59,443 nucleotides of DNA, from the NCBI RefSeq assembly GCF_024158745.1, contig NZ_JAMZAW010000039.1, positions 1-59,443 of the forward strand, written 5' to 3'. This document shows, piece by piece, positions 7,559-14,084 of the stretch. The translations under genes were made by a program, and so were the position numbers. The stretch's first letter is position 1; the number at the start of each line of letters is the position of its first letter. This DNA is from Paenibacillus tyrphae. GTDB lineage: Bacteria; Bacillota; Bacilli; Paenibacillales; NBRC-103111. The notes beneath the pieces are model-generated. The model ran no database searches. It saw only the letters and a program-made list of their open reading frames with translations, and was not told where the DNA came from.

Positions 7559-7586
7559 ATTATAAACGATGGACCCTTTTTGTCAA
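7559..7586 (-). promoter_or_regulatory. Sigma-A promoter of cysH-sat
   Basis: TTGACA (7581-7586) and TATAAT (7559-7564) match the consensus at all twelve positions, with a 16-nt spacer. The untranslated leader is about 60 nt, too short for a SAM riboswitch, and no T-box is seen. Confidence 0.85.
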
Positions 7587-7644
7587 TTTAAAATTTTGTC
7601 TAGGCTTCTGCCTTATTTTATTGCTCTCAGGCTTGTTCGGTGAA

Positions 7645-7681
7645 AATAAAAAAACCTTTCCGAAGTGAATTCGGAAAGGTT
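7645..7681 (-). terminator. Terminator after rpsI
   Basis: AACCTTTCCGAA and TTCGGAAAGGTT form a 12-bp perfect stem (7653-7664 with 7670-7681) with a 5-nt loop, followed on the minus strand by a T-run. It closes the rplM-rpsI operon. Confidence 0.93.
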
Positions 7682-7694
7682 CGTTGTGTCGATA

Positions 7695-8087
7695 TTAACG
7701 TTTGGAGAATTGAGGAGCGCGACGAGCAGCTTTCAAGCCGTACTTTTTACGCTCTTTCATCCGCGGGTCACGAGTCAAGAAGCCCGCTTTCTTCAGGGCG
7801 CCGCGGAATTCCGGATCTGCCTTCAGCAGAGCGCGGGAAATCCCGTGACGGATCGCGCCGGCTTGTCCGGAGATCCCGCCGCCATGAGCCAAAACCAATA
7901 CATCGTACTTGGACAATGTTTCAGTCAGGTTCAGCGGTTGTTTTACGATCAATTTCAGCGTTTCCAGACCAAAGTATTCGTCCAGCTCGCGTTTATTAAT
8001 AACGATACGGCCTTCGCCCGGTACCAAACGTACACGTGCTACCGAATGCTTACGACGACCGGTGCCATAATATTGTACTTGTGCCAC
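7695..8087 (-). CDS. rpsI: 30S ribosomal protein S9
   Basis: A 130-residue S9 protein of the 30S head. It has the YYGTGRRKHSVARVRL start and the conserved basic tail ending in SKR, which contacts P-site tRNA. GTG at 8087 is the start, with a GGAGG site upstream. It follows rplM by 18 nt and is cotranscribed with it under the L13 leader; a strong terminator follows directly. Confidence 0.97.
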   Translation of the reverse strand: MAQVQYYGTGRRKHSVARVRLVPGEGRIVINKRELDEYFGLETLKLIVKQPLNLTETLSKYDVLVLAHGGGISGQAGAIRHGISRALLKADPEFRGALKKAGFLTRDPRMKERKKYGLKAARRAPQFSKR

Positions 8088-8105
8088 AAGACAGTCCTCC
8101 CTTTA

Positions 8106-8543
8106 TTAACCGCGAAGTTCCCAAACTTCAGGTTGTTGTGCTTGATGCGGATGTTCCGAACCTGCATACACTTTAAGCTTCGTTTTCAGGCGGTTGCCCA
8201 AACGGTTTTTCGGAAGCATACCGTGAATCGCCAGTTCCAACATACGCTCAGGCTTGTTGTTCAGCATATCTTGAGCCGAAGTCACTTTCAGACCGCCCGG
8301 ATGCAGGGAGTGACGATAGTACATTTTGTTTTGCAGTTTTTTACCTGTCAAAACGATTTTCTCAGCATTGACGACAACGACGAAATCGCCAGTGTCTACA
8401 TGCGGAGTGAATTGAGGCTTATGTTTGCCGCGCAGAATGCTTGCCGCTTCGCTGGCCAGACGTCCAAGCGTCTTGCCGGTAGCATCGATGATGTACCATT
8501 TGCGTTCAACTTCATTAGCCTTCGCCATATATGTGGTACGCAT
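8106..8543 (-). CDS. rplM: 50S ribosomal protein L13
   Basis: A 145-residue L13, an early-assembly 23S rRNA-binding protein, with the family start MRTTYMAKANEVERKWY. ATG at 8543 is chosen because AGGAGGAA lies upstream and the family begins there; the open frame extends 13 codons further without support. It heads rplM-rpsI, behind its own promoter and a structured leader. Confidence 0.97.
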   Translation of the reverse strand: MRTTYMAKANEVERKWYIIDATGKTLGRLASEAASILRGKHKPQFTPHVDTGDFVVVVNAEKIVLTGKKLQNKMYYRHSLHPGGLKVTSAQDMLNNKPERMLELAIHGMLPKNRLGNRLKTKLKVYAGSEHPHQAQQPEVWELRG

Positions 8544-8668
8544 GTTAATGTTCCTCCTAAATCTATCTTCATCACAGGTCATTCATTTATCATGGTTATA
8601 GGTTATAACAAGTTGGTTGGCCGTTTCATTGACCCGGGGCCGTGGGGTAGCCAGTCATAAGAAACACC
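8544..8668 (-). ncRNA. L13 ribosomal leader (cis-regulatory RNA)
   Basis: The roughly 125-nt leader of rplM carries, at 8615-8658 on the minus strand, a GGCTACCCCACGG core. TGGCT pairs with GGCCA outside and ACCC with GGGT inside. This looks like the Firmicutes L13 leader family, thought to let L13 regulate its own operon. A further 6-bp hairpin (GTTATA/TATAAC) lies closer to the gene. The assignment is from memory of the family. Confidence 0.6.
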
Positions 8669-8675
8669 ATTTGTT

Positions 8676-8704
8676 ATTTTACTACATCGGCATGCAGTAA
8701 TCAA
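8676..8704 (-). promoter_or_regulatory. Sigma-A promoter of rplM-rpsI
   Basis: TTGATT (8699-8704), a 17-nt spacer and TAAAAT (8676-8681) on the minus strand. The -35 box overlaps the truA stop codon. Confidence 0.75.
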
Positions 8705-9477
8705 GCATTTGGCGCATCTTTTCCGTAAAAAACTTCCCACAGCATAAGCCCGTGCGCCATCGCCGTCGGCCCTGCCAAAGCCCTGTCTTTCGCCGACAAT
8801 ACATCGCGAATACTAGACGGGCTCCGCTTCCCTTCGCCAACCTCAATCAAGGTACCTACAATGATCCGCACCATATTATATAAGAAACCGCTGCCGGTCA
8901 AATAAATGTGGATAGCGTACGACTGCAAGTGCGGCTCTATCGATTCGCATTCCAAGCGAGCTTCGAAGATCGTGCGAACATGGCTATCCGCCGATGATCG
9001 GCTCGAACAAAACGAAGTGAAGTCATGCTCGCCGACAAAGCAGCTCAGCGCGTCCTGCATGGCCTTTATATCAAGGGGAGTCGGATGGTGAAATTCCGTG
9101 TGCTGCTTAAACAGGTCCGGATATTTCCCGCATCGTATCGTATATCGGTACGTCTTGAGCTTAGCGGACCTTCGGGCATGAAAATCATCCGGCACCACCC
9201 TAGCATCCCATACCACAATATCATCCGGCAATCGCGAGTTAATCGCCATGCACCAGCGTTCAATGGGGATTTGAGAACCGGTCTGAAAATTAAAAACCTG
9301 TCCCCGCGCATGAACCCCCGCATCGGTCCGCCCCGAAGCCGTCACTTTGATCTCCTCGAGGGTGAGCTGATACAAAGCTTGCTCCAACTGCTGCTGAATC
9401 GTAATCTTCTGAGGCTGCGTCTGGAAGCCATGGTAGCTCGCCCCGTTGTAGGATACCGTCATGCTGATGTTTCTCAC
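8701..9477 (-). CDS. truA: tRNA pseudouridine(38-40) synthase
   Basis: A 258-residue TruA that isomerises uridines 38-40 in the anticodon arm. The catalytic Asp is at about residue 52 in ASGRTDAGVHARGQ. GTG at 9477 has GGAGGA close upstream. In B. subtilis the ECF transporter genes (ecfA1-ecfA2-ecfT) lie between rplQ and truA; here truA follows rplQ directly, with a terminator-like hairpin in the 100-nt gap. Confidence 0.96.
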   Translation of the reverse strand: MRNISMTVSYNGASYHGFQTQPQKITIQQQLEQALYQLTLEEIKVTASGRTDAGVHARGQVFNFQTGSQIPIERWCMAINSRLPDDIVVWDARVVPDDFHARRSAKLKTYRYTIRCGKYPDLFKQHTEFHHPTPLDIKAMQDALSCFVGEHDFTSFCSSRSSADSHVRTIFEARLECESIEPHLQSYAIHIYLTGSGFLYNMVRIIVGTLIEVGEGKRSPSSIRDVLSAKDRALAGPTAMAHGLMLWEVFYGKDAPNA

Positions 9478-9516
9478 GGCAGTCCTCCGTGCTTGGAAAA
9501 CGAATTTTCGATCCTA

Positions 9517-9562
9517 CAAAAAAAAGGGTTTCATCAGAATCGTAAGATCCCGTCCACCCTTT
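9517..9562 (-). terminator. Terminator after rplQ
   Basis: AAAGGGT and ACCCTTT (9523-9529 with 9556-9562) enclose an inner G:U-rich stem. On the minus strand the hairpin runs into an eight-T tract. It probably ends, at least partly, the S10-spc-alpha transcript before truA. Confidence 0.65.
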
Positions 9563-9577
9563 CCCATCCTTTTTCTC

Positions 9578-9943
9578 TTAAGCCCGGTCTACAAGCTCCA
9601 AGTAAACCATTGGAGCAGCATCGCCGCGACGAGGTCCGAGCTTCAAAATGCGGGTATAGCCGCCTTGACGCTCAGCGTAGCGAGGAGCCAGATCGGAGAA
9701 AAGCTTTTGAATCGCATCTTGGTTTTCGTTAGCCGCTTCGCGACGAACAAAGGAAGCCACTTGCCGACGTGCGTGCAAGTCACCACGTTTTGCCAAGGTG
9801 ATCAATTTTTCTGCGATGGAACGAAGTTCTTTGGCTTTCGCTTCCGTCGTTTGAATGCGCTCATGTATGAACAAGTCGGTTACCAGATCGCGAAACAAAG
9901 CTTTACGCGCGCTGGAGTCACGACCCAACTTTTGGTATGCCAT
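9578..9943 (-). CDS. rplQ: 50S ribosomal protein L17
   Basis: A 121-residue L17 starting MAYQKLGRDSSARKALFRDL, a full-length match to the family, lying near the peptide exit tunnel. The start ATG has a GGAGG site. It is the last gene of the alpha operon, 49 nt after rpoA, and is followed by a terminator. Confidence 0.97.
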   Translation of the reverse strand: MAYQKLGRDSSARKALFRDLVTDLFIHERIQTTEAKAKELRSIAEKLITLAKRGDLHARRQVASFVRREAANENQDAIQKLFSDLAPRYAERQGGYTRILKLGPRRGDAAPMVYLELVDRA

Positions 9944-9992
9944 GTGAGCAACCTCCTTCTGCTTGATTGGTCAGAGGTGCGCGACTTAAGAC

Positions 9993-10937
9993 TTAATCTT
10001 CCATTCTCAGGCCAAGACCAAGCTCTTCGAGCTTCTCTTGAACTTCCTCCAGAGATTTGCGACCCAAGTTGCGGACCTTCATCATGTCTTCTTCCGTTTT
10101 CGTAATCAATTCCTGCACCGTATTGATGCCGGCGCGCTTCAGGCAGTTGTAGGAACGAACCGAGAGATCGAGTTCTTCGATAGTCATCTCCAGAACTTTC
10201 TCCTTCTTGTCCTCTTCCTTCTCCACCATAATCTCGGCGTCCTTGGCTTCGTCGGTCAGACCGACGAACAGCATCAGATGCTCCGTCAAAATTTTGGCGC
10301 CCAAGCTTACGGCTTCTTCCGGGCGGATGCTACCATCCGTCCAAACTTCAAGGGTCAACTTATCATAGTTGGTAACTTGACCGACGCGAGTATTTTCTAC
10401 GCTGTAATTGACACGAGTAATCGGAGTGTAGATCGAATCGATCGGAATCACGCCGATCGGCTGATCCTCTTTTTTGTTCTTGTCTGCCGATACGTATCCC
10501 CGGCCGCGGCTCGCATGAATTCTCATATGCAGCCTTGCATCGGAGGACAGCGTAGCAATGTGCAAATCAGGGTTTAAGATTTCCACATCGCTATCGCCGC
10601 GAATATCGCCAGCCACAACAGCCCCTTCACCTTCGGCATCAATCTCGAGCACTTTCTCCTCATCGGAGTGAATCTTGAGCGATAGCCCTTTCAGGTTCAG
10701 GATAATCTCCGTAACATCTTCCATGACACCCGGAATGGTGGAGAACTCATGCAGCACGCCGTCGATTTGCACGGACGTCACAGCGGCGCCCGGCAAAGAC
10801 GAAAGCAAAATTCTGCGAAGCGAGTTCCCAAGAGTCGTTCCGTAGCCTCGTTCCAATGGCTCTACGACAAACTTGCCGTAGGTGCCGTCTTCGCTCAATG
10901 ATACGGTTTCTATTTTCGGCTTTTCGATTTCGATCAT
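9993..10937 (-). CDS. rpoA: RNA polymerase alpha subunit
   Basis: A 314-residue alpha subunit: the N-terminal domain for dimerisation and beta/beta' assembly (with GYGTTLGNSLRRILL), a linker near 230-245, and the C-terminal domain with the helix-hairpin-helix region NLGRKSLEEV that binds UP elements and activators. ATG at 10937 is chosen for AAGGAGGG upstream and the family start MIEIEKP. A 125-nt gap separates it from rpsK; it holds an isolated TATAAT but no convincing -35. Confidence 0.97.
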   Translation of the reverse strand: MIEIEKPKIETVSLSEDGTYGKFVVEPLERGYGTTLGNSLRRILLSSLPGAAVTSVQIDGVLHEFSTIPGVMEDVTEIILNLKGLSLKIHSDEEKVLEIDAEGEGAVVAGDIRGDSDVEILNPDLHIATLSSDARLHMRIHASRGRGYVSADKNKKEDQPIGVIPIDSIYTPITRVNYSVENTRVGQVTNYDKLTLEVWTDGSIRPEEAVSLGAKILTEHLMLFVGLTDEAKDAEIMVEKEEDKKEKVLEMTIEELDLSVRSYNCLKRAGINTVQELITKTEEDMMKVRNLGRKSLEEVQEKLEELGLGLRMED

Positions 10938-11062
10938 GGTTACACCCTCCTTCAAACGTCGTTTCCCTTTGGATAACTTAAGACGTATAAACGCGCAGTA
11001 TGCCTATCCAAATAGTATTCACAACTTTTGGAAAATTATACCGCCTGGCTTAGCAATCCTAA

Positions 11063-11458
11063 TTAGACACGACGACGTTTCGGAGGACGGCAACCGTTGT
11101 GAGGAATCGGTGTAACGTCTTTAATCAGGTTAACTTCCAAACCTGCAGCTTGCAGCGAACGAATCGCAGCTTCGCGACCTGCACCCGGTCCTTTAACCAT
11201 AACCTCAACTGCTCTCATGCCATGCTCCATAGCAGCTTTTGCCGCAGATTCGGCAGCCATTTGCGCAGCAAACGGAGTGCTTTTACGCGAGCCTTTGAAG
11301 CCGAGGTTACCGGCGCTTGCCCAGGAGATTGCATTCCCGTGCGGGTCGGTAATGGTTACGATAGTGTTGTTGAACGTAGAGCGGATATGAGCCACTCCGG
11401 AGTCGATATTTTTCCGATCACGACGTTTTGTACGAACGACTTTTTTAGGTTTAGCCAT
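11063..11458 (-). CDS. rpsK: 30S ribosomal protein S11
   Basis: A 131-residue S11 of the 30S platform. It contains NNTIVTITDPHGN, GFKGSRKSTPFAA, and the basic C-terminus CRPPKRRRV. Spacing of 20 nt to rpsM upstream fits the alpha operon. Confidence 0.97.
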   Translation of the reverse strand: MAKPKKVVRTKRRDRKNIDSGVAHIRSTFNNTIVTITDPHGNAISWASAGNLGFKGSRKSTPFAAQMAAESAAKAAMEHGMRAVEVMVKGPGAGREAAIRSLQAAGLEVNLIKDVTPIPHNGCRPPKRRRV

Positions 11459-11478
11459 TTAAAGGTTACCCCCCTTTA

Positions 11479-11847
11479 CTATTTTTTCTTATTAGCTACC
11501 GTACGACGAGGACCTTTGCGCGTACGAGCATTTGTTTTAGTACGTTGACCGCGAACAGGCAGGCCGCGGCGGTGACGAACGCCACGATAGCAGCCGATCT
11601 CGATCAGGCGCTTAATGTTCAGTGCGATTTCACGACGCAGGTCGCCTTCTACTTTCAGCGTTTTGTCGATGACGTCGCGGATTTTGCTTACTTCGTCTTC
11701 CGTCAAATCGCGAACGCGAGTATCGGTATTGATACCGGTTTGAGCGACGATTTTTTGAGCAGTCGTGTTACCGATCCCGAAAATGTAGGTCAGCGCGATT
11801 ACTACTCGTTTGTCACGAGGCAAGTCTACACCAGCAATACGTGCCAT
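11479..11847 (-). CDS. rpsM: 30S ribosomal protein S13
   Basis: A 122-residue S13, a 30S head protein contacting the 50S subunit and tRNA. It starts MARIAGVDLPRDKRV and has the GIRHRRGLPVRGQRT-type segment (here RGVRHRRGLPVRGQRT) and a lysine-rich tail. It follows rpmJ by 16 nt. Confidence 0.97.
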   Translation of the reverse strand: MARIAGVDLPRDKRVVIALTYIFGIGNTTAQKIVAQTGINTDTRVRDLTEDEVSKIRDVIDKTLKVEGDLRREIALNIKRLIEIGCYRGVRHRRGLPVRGQRTKTNARTRKGPRRTVANKKK

Positions 11848-11863
11848 TTAACACAGCACCTCC

Positions 11864-11977
11864 TTAACCTTGTTTTTGTTTATGCTTCGGATTTTCGCAG
11901 ATTACCATAACGTTCCCTTTGCGGCGAATGACTTTGCATTTTTCGCAAATCGGCTTGACCGACGGTCTAACCTTCAT
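11864..11977 (-). CDS. rpmJ: 50S ribosomal protein L36
   Basis: A 37-residue zinc-ribbon type L36 starting MKVRPSVKPICEKCKVI. The ligand set is two Cys of CEKC, a later Cys in VICENPKH and a His, so it is the zinc-binding (C+) form. ATG at 11975-11977 and TAA at 11864-11866 bound it. AGGAGG precedes the start, and immediately upstream of that lies a two-hairpin repeat module. Confidence 0.96.
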   Translation of the reverse strand: MKVRPSVKPICEKCKVIRRKGNVMVICENPKHKQKQG

Positions 11978-11994
11978 GGTGTTAACCTCCTAAG

Positions 11995-12059
11995 AGTTTT
12001 CGTTAGAAAACTTACTTCGTAAGCGTTAGCTGAGCTTCGTGAGAAAACTGACTTCGTAC
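11995..12059 (-). repeat. Two-hairpin SD-linked repeat, infA-rpmJ gap
   Basis: Copy one at 11995-12023 forms AGTTTTC/GAAAACT (7 bp, 4-nt loop) and the adjoining CTTAC/GTAAG (5 bp, 3-nt loop). Copy two, more degenerate, is at about 12033-12059. In the RNA the 7-bp hairpin ends 3 nt before the AGGAGG of rpmJ. Related copies lie before rpsN, rplX and rplJ. Confidence 0.75.
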
Positions 12060-12061
12060 AT

Positions 12062-12280
12062 TTATTTAAAACGATAGGTTATACGGCCTCTGGTCAAATC
12101 ATAGGGCGAAAGCTCGACCGTCACTTTATCGCCGGGCAGGATCCGGATAAAGTGCATTCTGATTTTACCGGATACGTGAGCAAGTATCTTATGACCGTTC
12201 TCCAGTTCAACCTTAAACATTGCATTCGGAAGAGGTTCAATCACTGTACCTTCAACTTCAATCACATCTTCTTTGGCCAC
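12062..12280 (-). CDS. infA: Translation initiation factor IF-1
   Basis: A 72-residue OB-fold protein that binds the ribosomal A site during initiation. It starts MAKEDVIEVEGTV and ends ITYRFK, the usual length. GTG at 12280 is chosen because AAAGGAG lies 7 nt upstream and the family begins here; an ATG two codons earlier touches the ribosome site. The upstream gene stops 2 nt before this start. Confidence 0.96.
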   Translation of the reverse strand: MAKEDVIEVEGTVIEPLPNAMFKVELENGHKILAHVSGKIRMHFIRILPGDKVTVELSPYDLTRGRITYRFK

Positions 12281-12282
12281 AG

Positions 12283-12591
12283 TCATTCTCCTTTCTCTTG
12301 CGCTTTCGCTGATTCATGGTCCGCATACTTCGTCAATGCAAACCGCAGCTTTCCGTTGGTGACTCGACCGGTAGTCATAATACTATCAGCCACTTCGCTG
12401 CTGATCGCCGGCAGAAGCTCAAGATGAATCACGTTTTTCTTTTTGGGTGCGTCTGATTTCCGTTTTCCGCCGTCTGCAATCCACACGTACCGTTGGTCTA
12501 CGACGCCGATTATGACAGCGTACGATCCGGATTCCCGTCCCCGATTCACCCTTACGATTTGTCCGATCTGGGGCATGTTCGATGTTGCCAT
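12283..12591 (-). CDS. KOW-domain RNA-binding protein (L14e/YbzG-like)
   Basis: A 102-residue small basic protein with a KOW-type N-terminal beta-barrel region (GQIVRVNRGRESGSYAVIIG) followed by a charged segment. Similar proteins sit between map and infA in many Firmicutes and are annotated as KOW or L14e-like RNA-binding proteins; a ribosome-associated role is inferred. ATG at 12591 has only a weak ribosome site and begins 6 nt after the map stop, so translation is probably coupled to map. The downstream infA start follows immediately. Confidence 0.8.
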   Translation of the reverse strand: MATSNMPQIGQIVRVNRGRESGSYAVIIGVVDQRYVWIADGGKRKSDAPKKKNVIHLELLPAISSEVADSIMTTGRVTNGKLRFALTKYADHESAKAQEKGE

Positions 12592-12597
12592 CGTGCT

Positions 12598-13350
12598 TTA
12601 CTTACCGGGCAGCGTAAAAATCTCGTAGCCGTCCGGCGTAATCGCTATGGTATGCTCAAAATGCGCGCACAGTGTGCCATCCACCGTCACAACCGTCCAA
12701 TTGTCTGCGAGGGTCTTCACATAACGTTCCCCCACGTTGACCATCGGCTCGATTGCAAGTACCATACCGGGCTTCAGCCGCGGACCGCGCCCTGGAATAC
12801 CGTAGTTCGGAATCTGCGGCTCCTCGTGGAGCTTCGTTCCGATGCCATGTCCTACGTATTCCCGAACAACCGAAAAACCTTCATCTTCAATCACTTTTTG
12901 AATGGCGTGGGATATCGTGTACAGTCTGGCGTCCGGCTTGGCTTCAGCAAGTCCTGCATAAAGCGACCTTTCGGTTACTTCGAGCAGCTTGCGGGCCGTA
13001 TCGGAAATCTCGCCAACACCGTAGGTCCATGCGGAATCCCCATGATATCCTTTGTACTCTGCACCGATGTCGATACTGATGATGTCACCGTCTTTAAGCT
13101 TTCGTTGACTGGGTATGCCGTGAACCAGTTCGTCGTTGACCGAAGCGCAAATACTGCCAGGAAAACCATTGTAGCCTTTAAAAGACGGAATTGCGCCCTG
13201 ACTGCGAATAAAATCTTCTGCGATCTGGTCGAGCTGTTTCGTTGTAATATCGGGCTGAATGGCTTGCCGCAGCACCCGATGCGTTTCGGCGACAATCCGT
13301 CCCGCCTCCCGCATCAATTCCAATTCAGCAGCTGACTTACAGATGATCAT
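12598..13350 (-). CDS. map: Methionine aminopeptidase, type I
   Basis: A 250-residue enzyme removing N-terminal Met from nascent proteins. The pita-bread metal site is visible in SIDIGAEYKGYHGDSAWTY (two Asp), GHGIGTKLHEEP (His), IEPM (Glu) and the final EHT (Glu). Its ATG overlaps the adk stop by one base (TAATG), implying translational coupling. It belongs to the spc/alpha superoperon. Confidence 0.97.
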   Translation of the reverse strand: MIICKSAAELELMREAGRIVAETHRVLRQAIQPDITTKQLDQIAEDFIRSQGAIPSFKGYNGFPGSICASVNDELVHGIPSQRKLKDGDIISIDIGAEYKGYHGDSAWTYGVGEISDTARKLLEVTERSLYAGLAEAKPDARLYTISHAIQKVIEDEGFSVVREYVGHGIGTKLHEEPQIPNYGIPGRGPRLKPGMVLAIEPMVNVGERYVKTLADNWTVVTVDGTLCAHFEHTIAITPDGYEIFTLPGK

Positions 13351-14000
13351 TACGCAAGCCCCCGCAATTGTGAACTGATTTGTGCAGTAACCGTATTAAT
13401 CTCTTGCTCACCGTTAACCTCACGCAATATTCCCTTGTTACGATAATACTCCAAAAGCGGAGCGGTTTTATTGGTATACTCGTCCAAACGAGTCCCTACT
13501 TTTTCTTCGGTGTCATCCGAACGTTGATACAACTCACCAGAACATTTGTCGCAAACATGCTCACGTGCAGGAGGGTTAAACAAGACATGATACGTAGCTC
13601 CGCAGGATTTACAGATCCGGCGACCTGTCAAACGGGCAAGCAGCAAATCCCGATCCACTTTCAGATTGATCACGTGCTCGATGGTTTTACCCAGCGATGC
13701 CGCAATCTCATCCAAAGCTTCGGCTTGGGAGATGGTTCTTGGAAAACCGTCCAGCAAAAAGCCTTTGCTGCAGTCCGGCTGCTGAAGGCGTTCGCGAACG
13801 ATCCCGATCGTAATTTCATCCGGTACGAGCAAACCTTGATCCACATACTTCTTCGCTTCGAGCCCGAGCGGCGTTTCCTGCTTCATCGCCAGCCGAAAGG
13901 CGTCTCCCGTAGAAATATGCGGAATTTGAAACTCATCAACGATTCGTTCCGCCTGAGTACCTTTTCCTGCACCCGGGGGCCCCATAAAGATGACGTTCAT
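13350..14000 (-). CDS. adk: Adenylate kinase, zinc-binding
   Basis: A 216-residue kinase interconverting ATP + AMP and 2 ADP. The P-loop GPPGAGKGTQ is at about 7-16, the DGFPRT motif follows, and the LID domain carries a four-cysteine zinc site (CKSCG and CDKC), typical of Gram-positive enzymes. It follows secY by 84 nt, a gap holding a strong intercistronic hairpin. Confidence 0.97.
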   Translation of the reverse strand: MNVIFMGPPGAGKGTQAERIVDEFQIPHISTGDAFRLAMKQETPLGLEAKKYVDQGLLVPDEITIGIVRERLQQPDCSKGFLLDGFPRTISQAEALDEIAASLGKTIEHVINLKVDRDLLLARLTGRRICKSCGATYHVLFNPPAREHVCDKCSGELYQRSDDTEEKVGTRLDEYTNKTAPLLEYYRNKGILREVNGEQEINTVTAQISSQLRGLA

Positions 14001-14041
14001 CAGACTTCCTCCCCACTGGCATCTATCGATACTAACAGCAC

Positions 14042-14082
14042 AATAGGTGCCGATAGCTAAAAGCTCACTATCAGTACCTATT
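14042..14082 (-). repeat. Intercistronic hairpin secY-adk
   Basis: AATAGGTGCCGATAG (14042-14056) and CTATCAGTACCTATT (14068-14082) pair at 14 of 15 positions, including one G:U, with an 11-nt loop. It begins 2 nt after the secY stop on the minus strand. No T-run follows, so it is not a standard terminator; it may protect or separate mRNA segments. Confidence 0.65.
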
Positions 14083-14084
14083 TG

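Noticed and set aside
7495..7560. Possible SAM riboswitch or T-box before cysH
   Set aside because: Only about 60 nt lie between the predicted start site and the ribosome site, and no S-box or T-box motif is present.
10938..11062. Internal promoter before rpoA
   Set aside because: A TATAAT is present, but no -35 is found at proper spacing and no extended -10. It is not strong enough to list.
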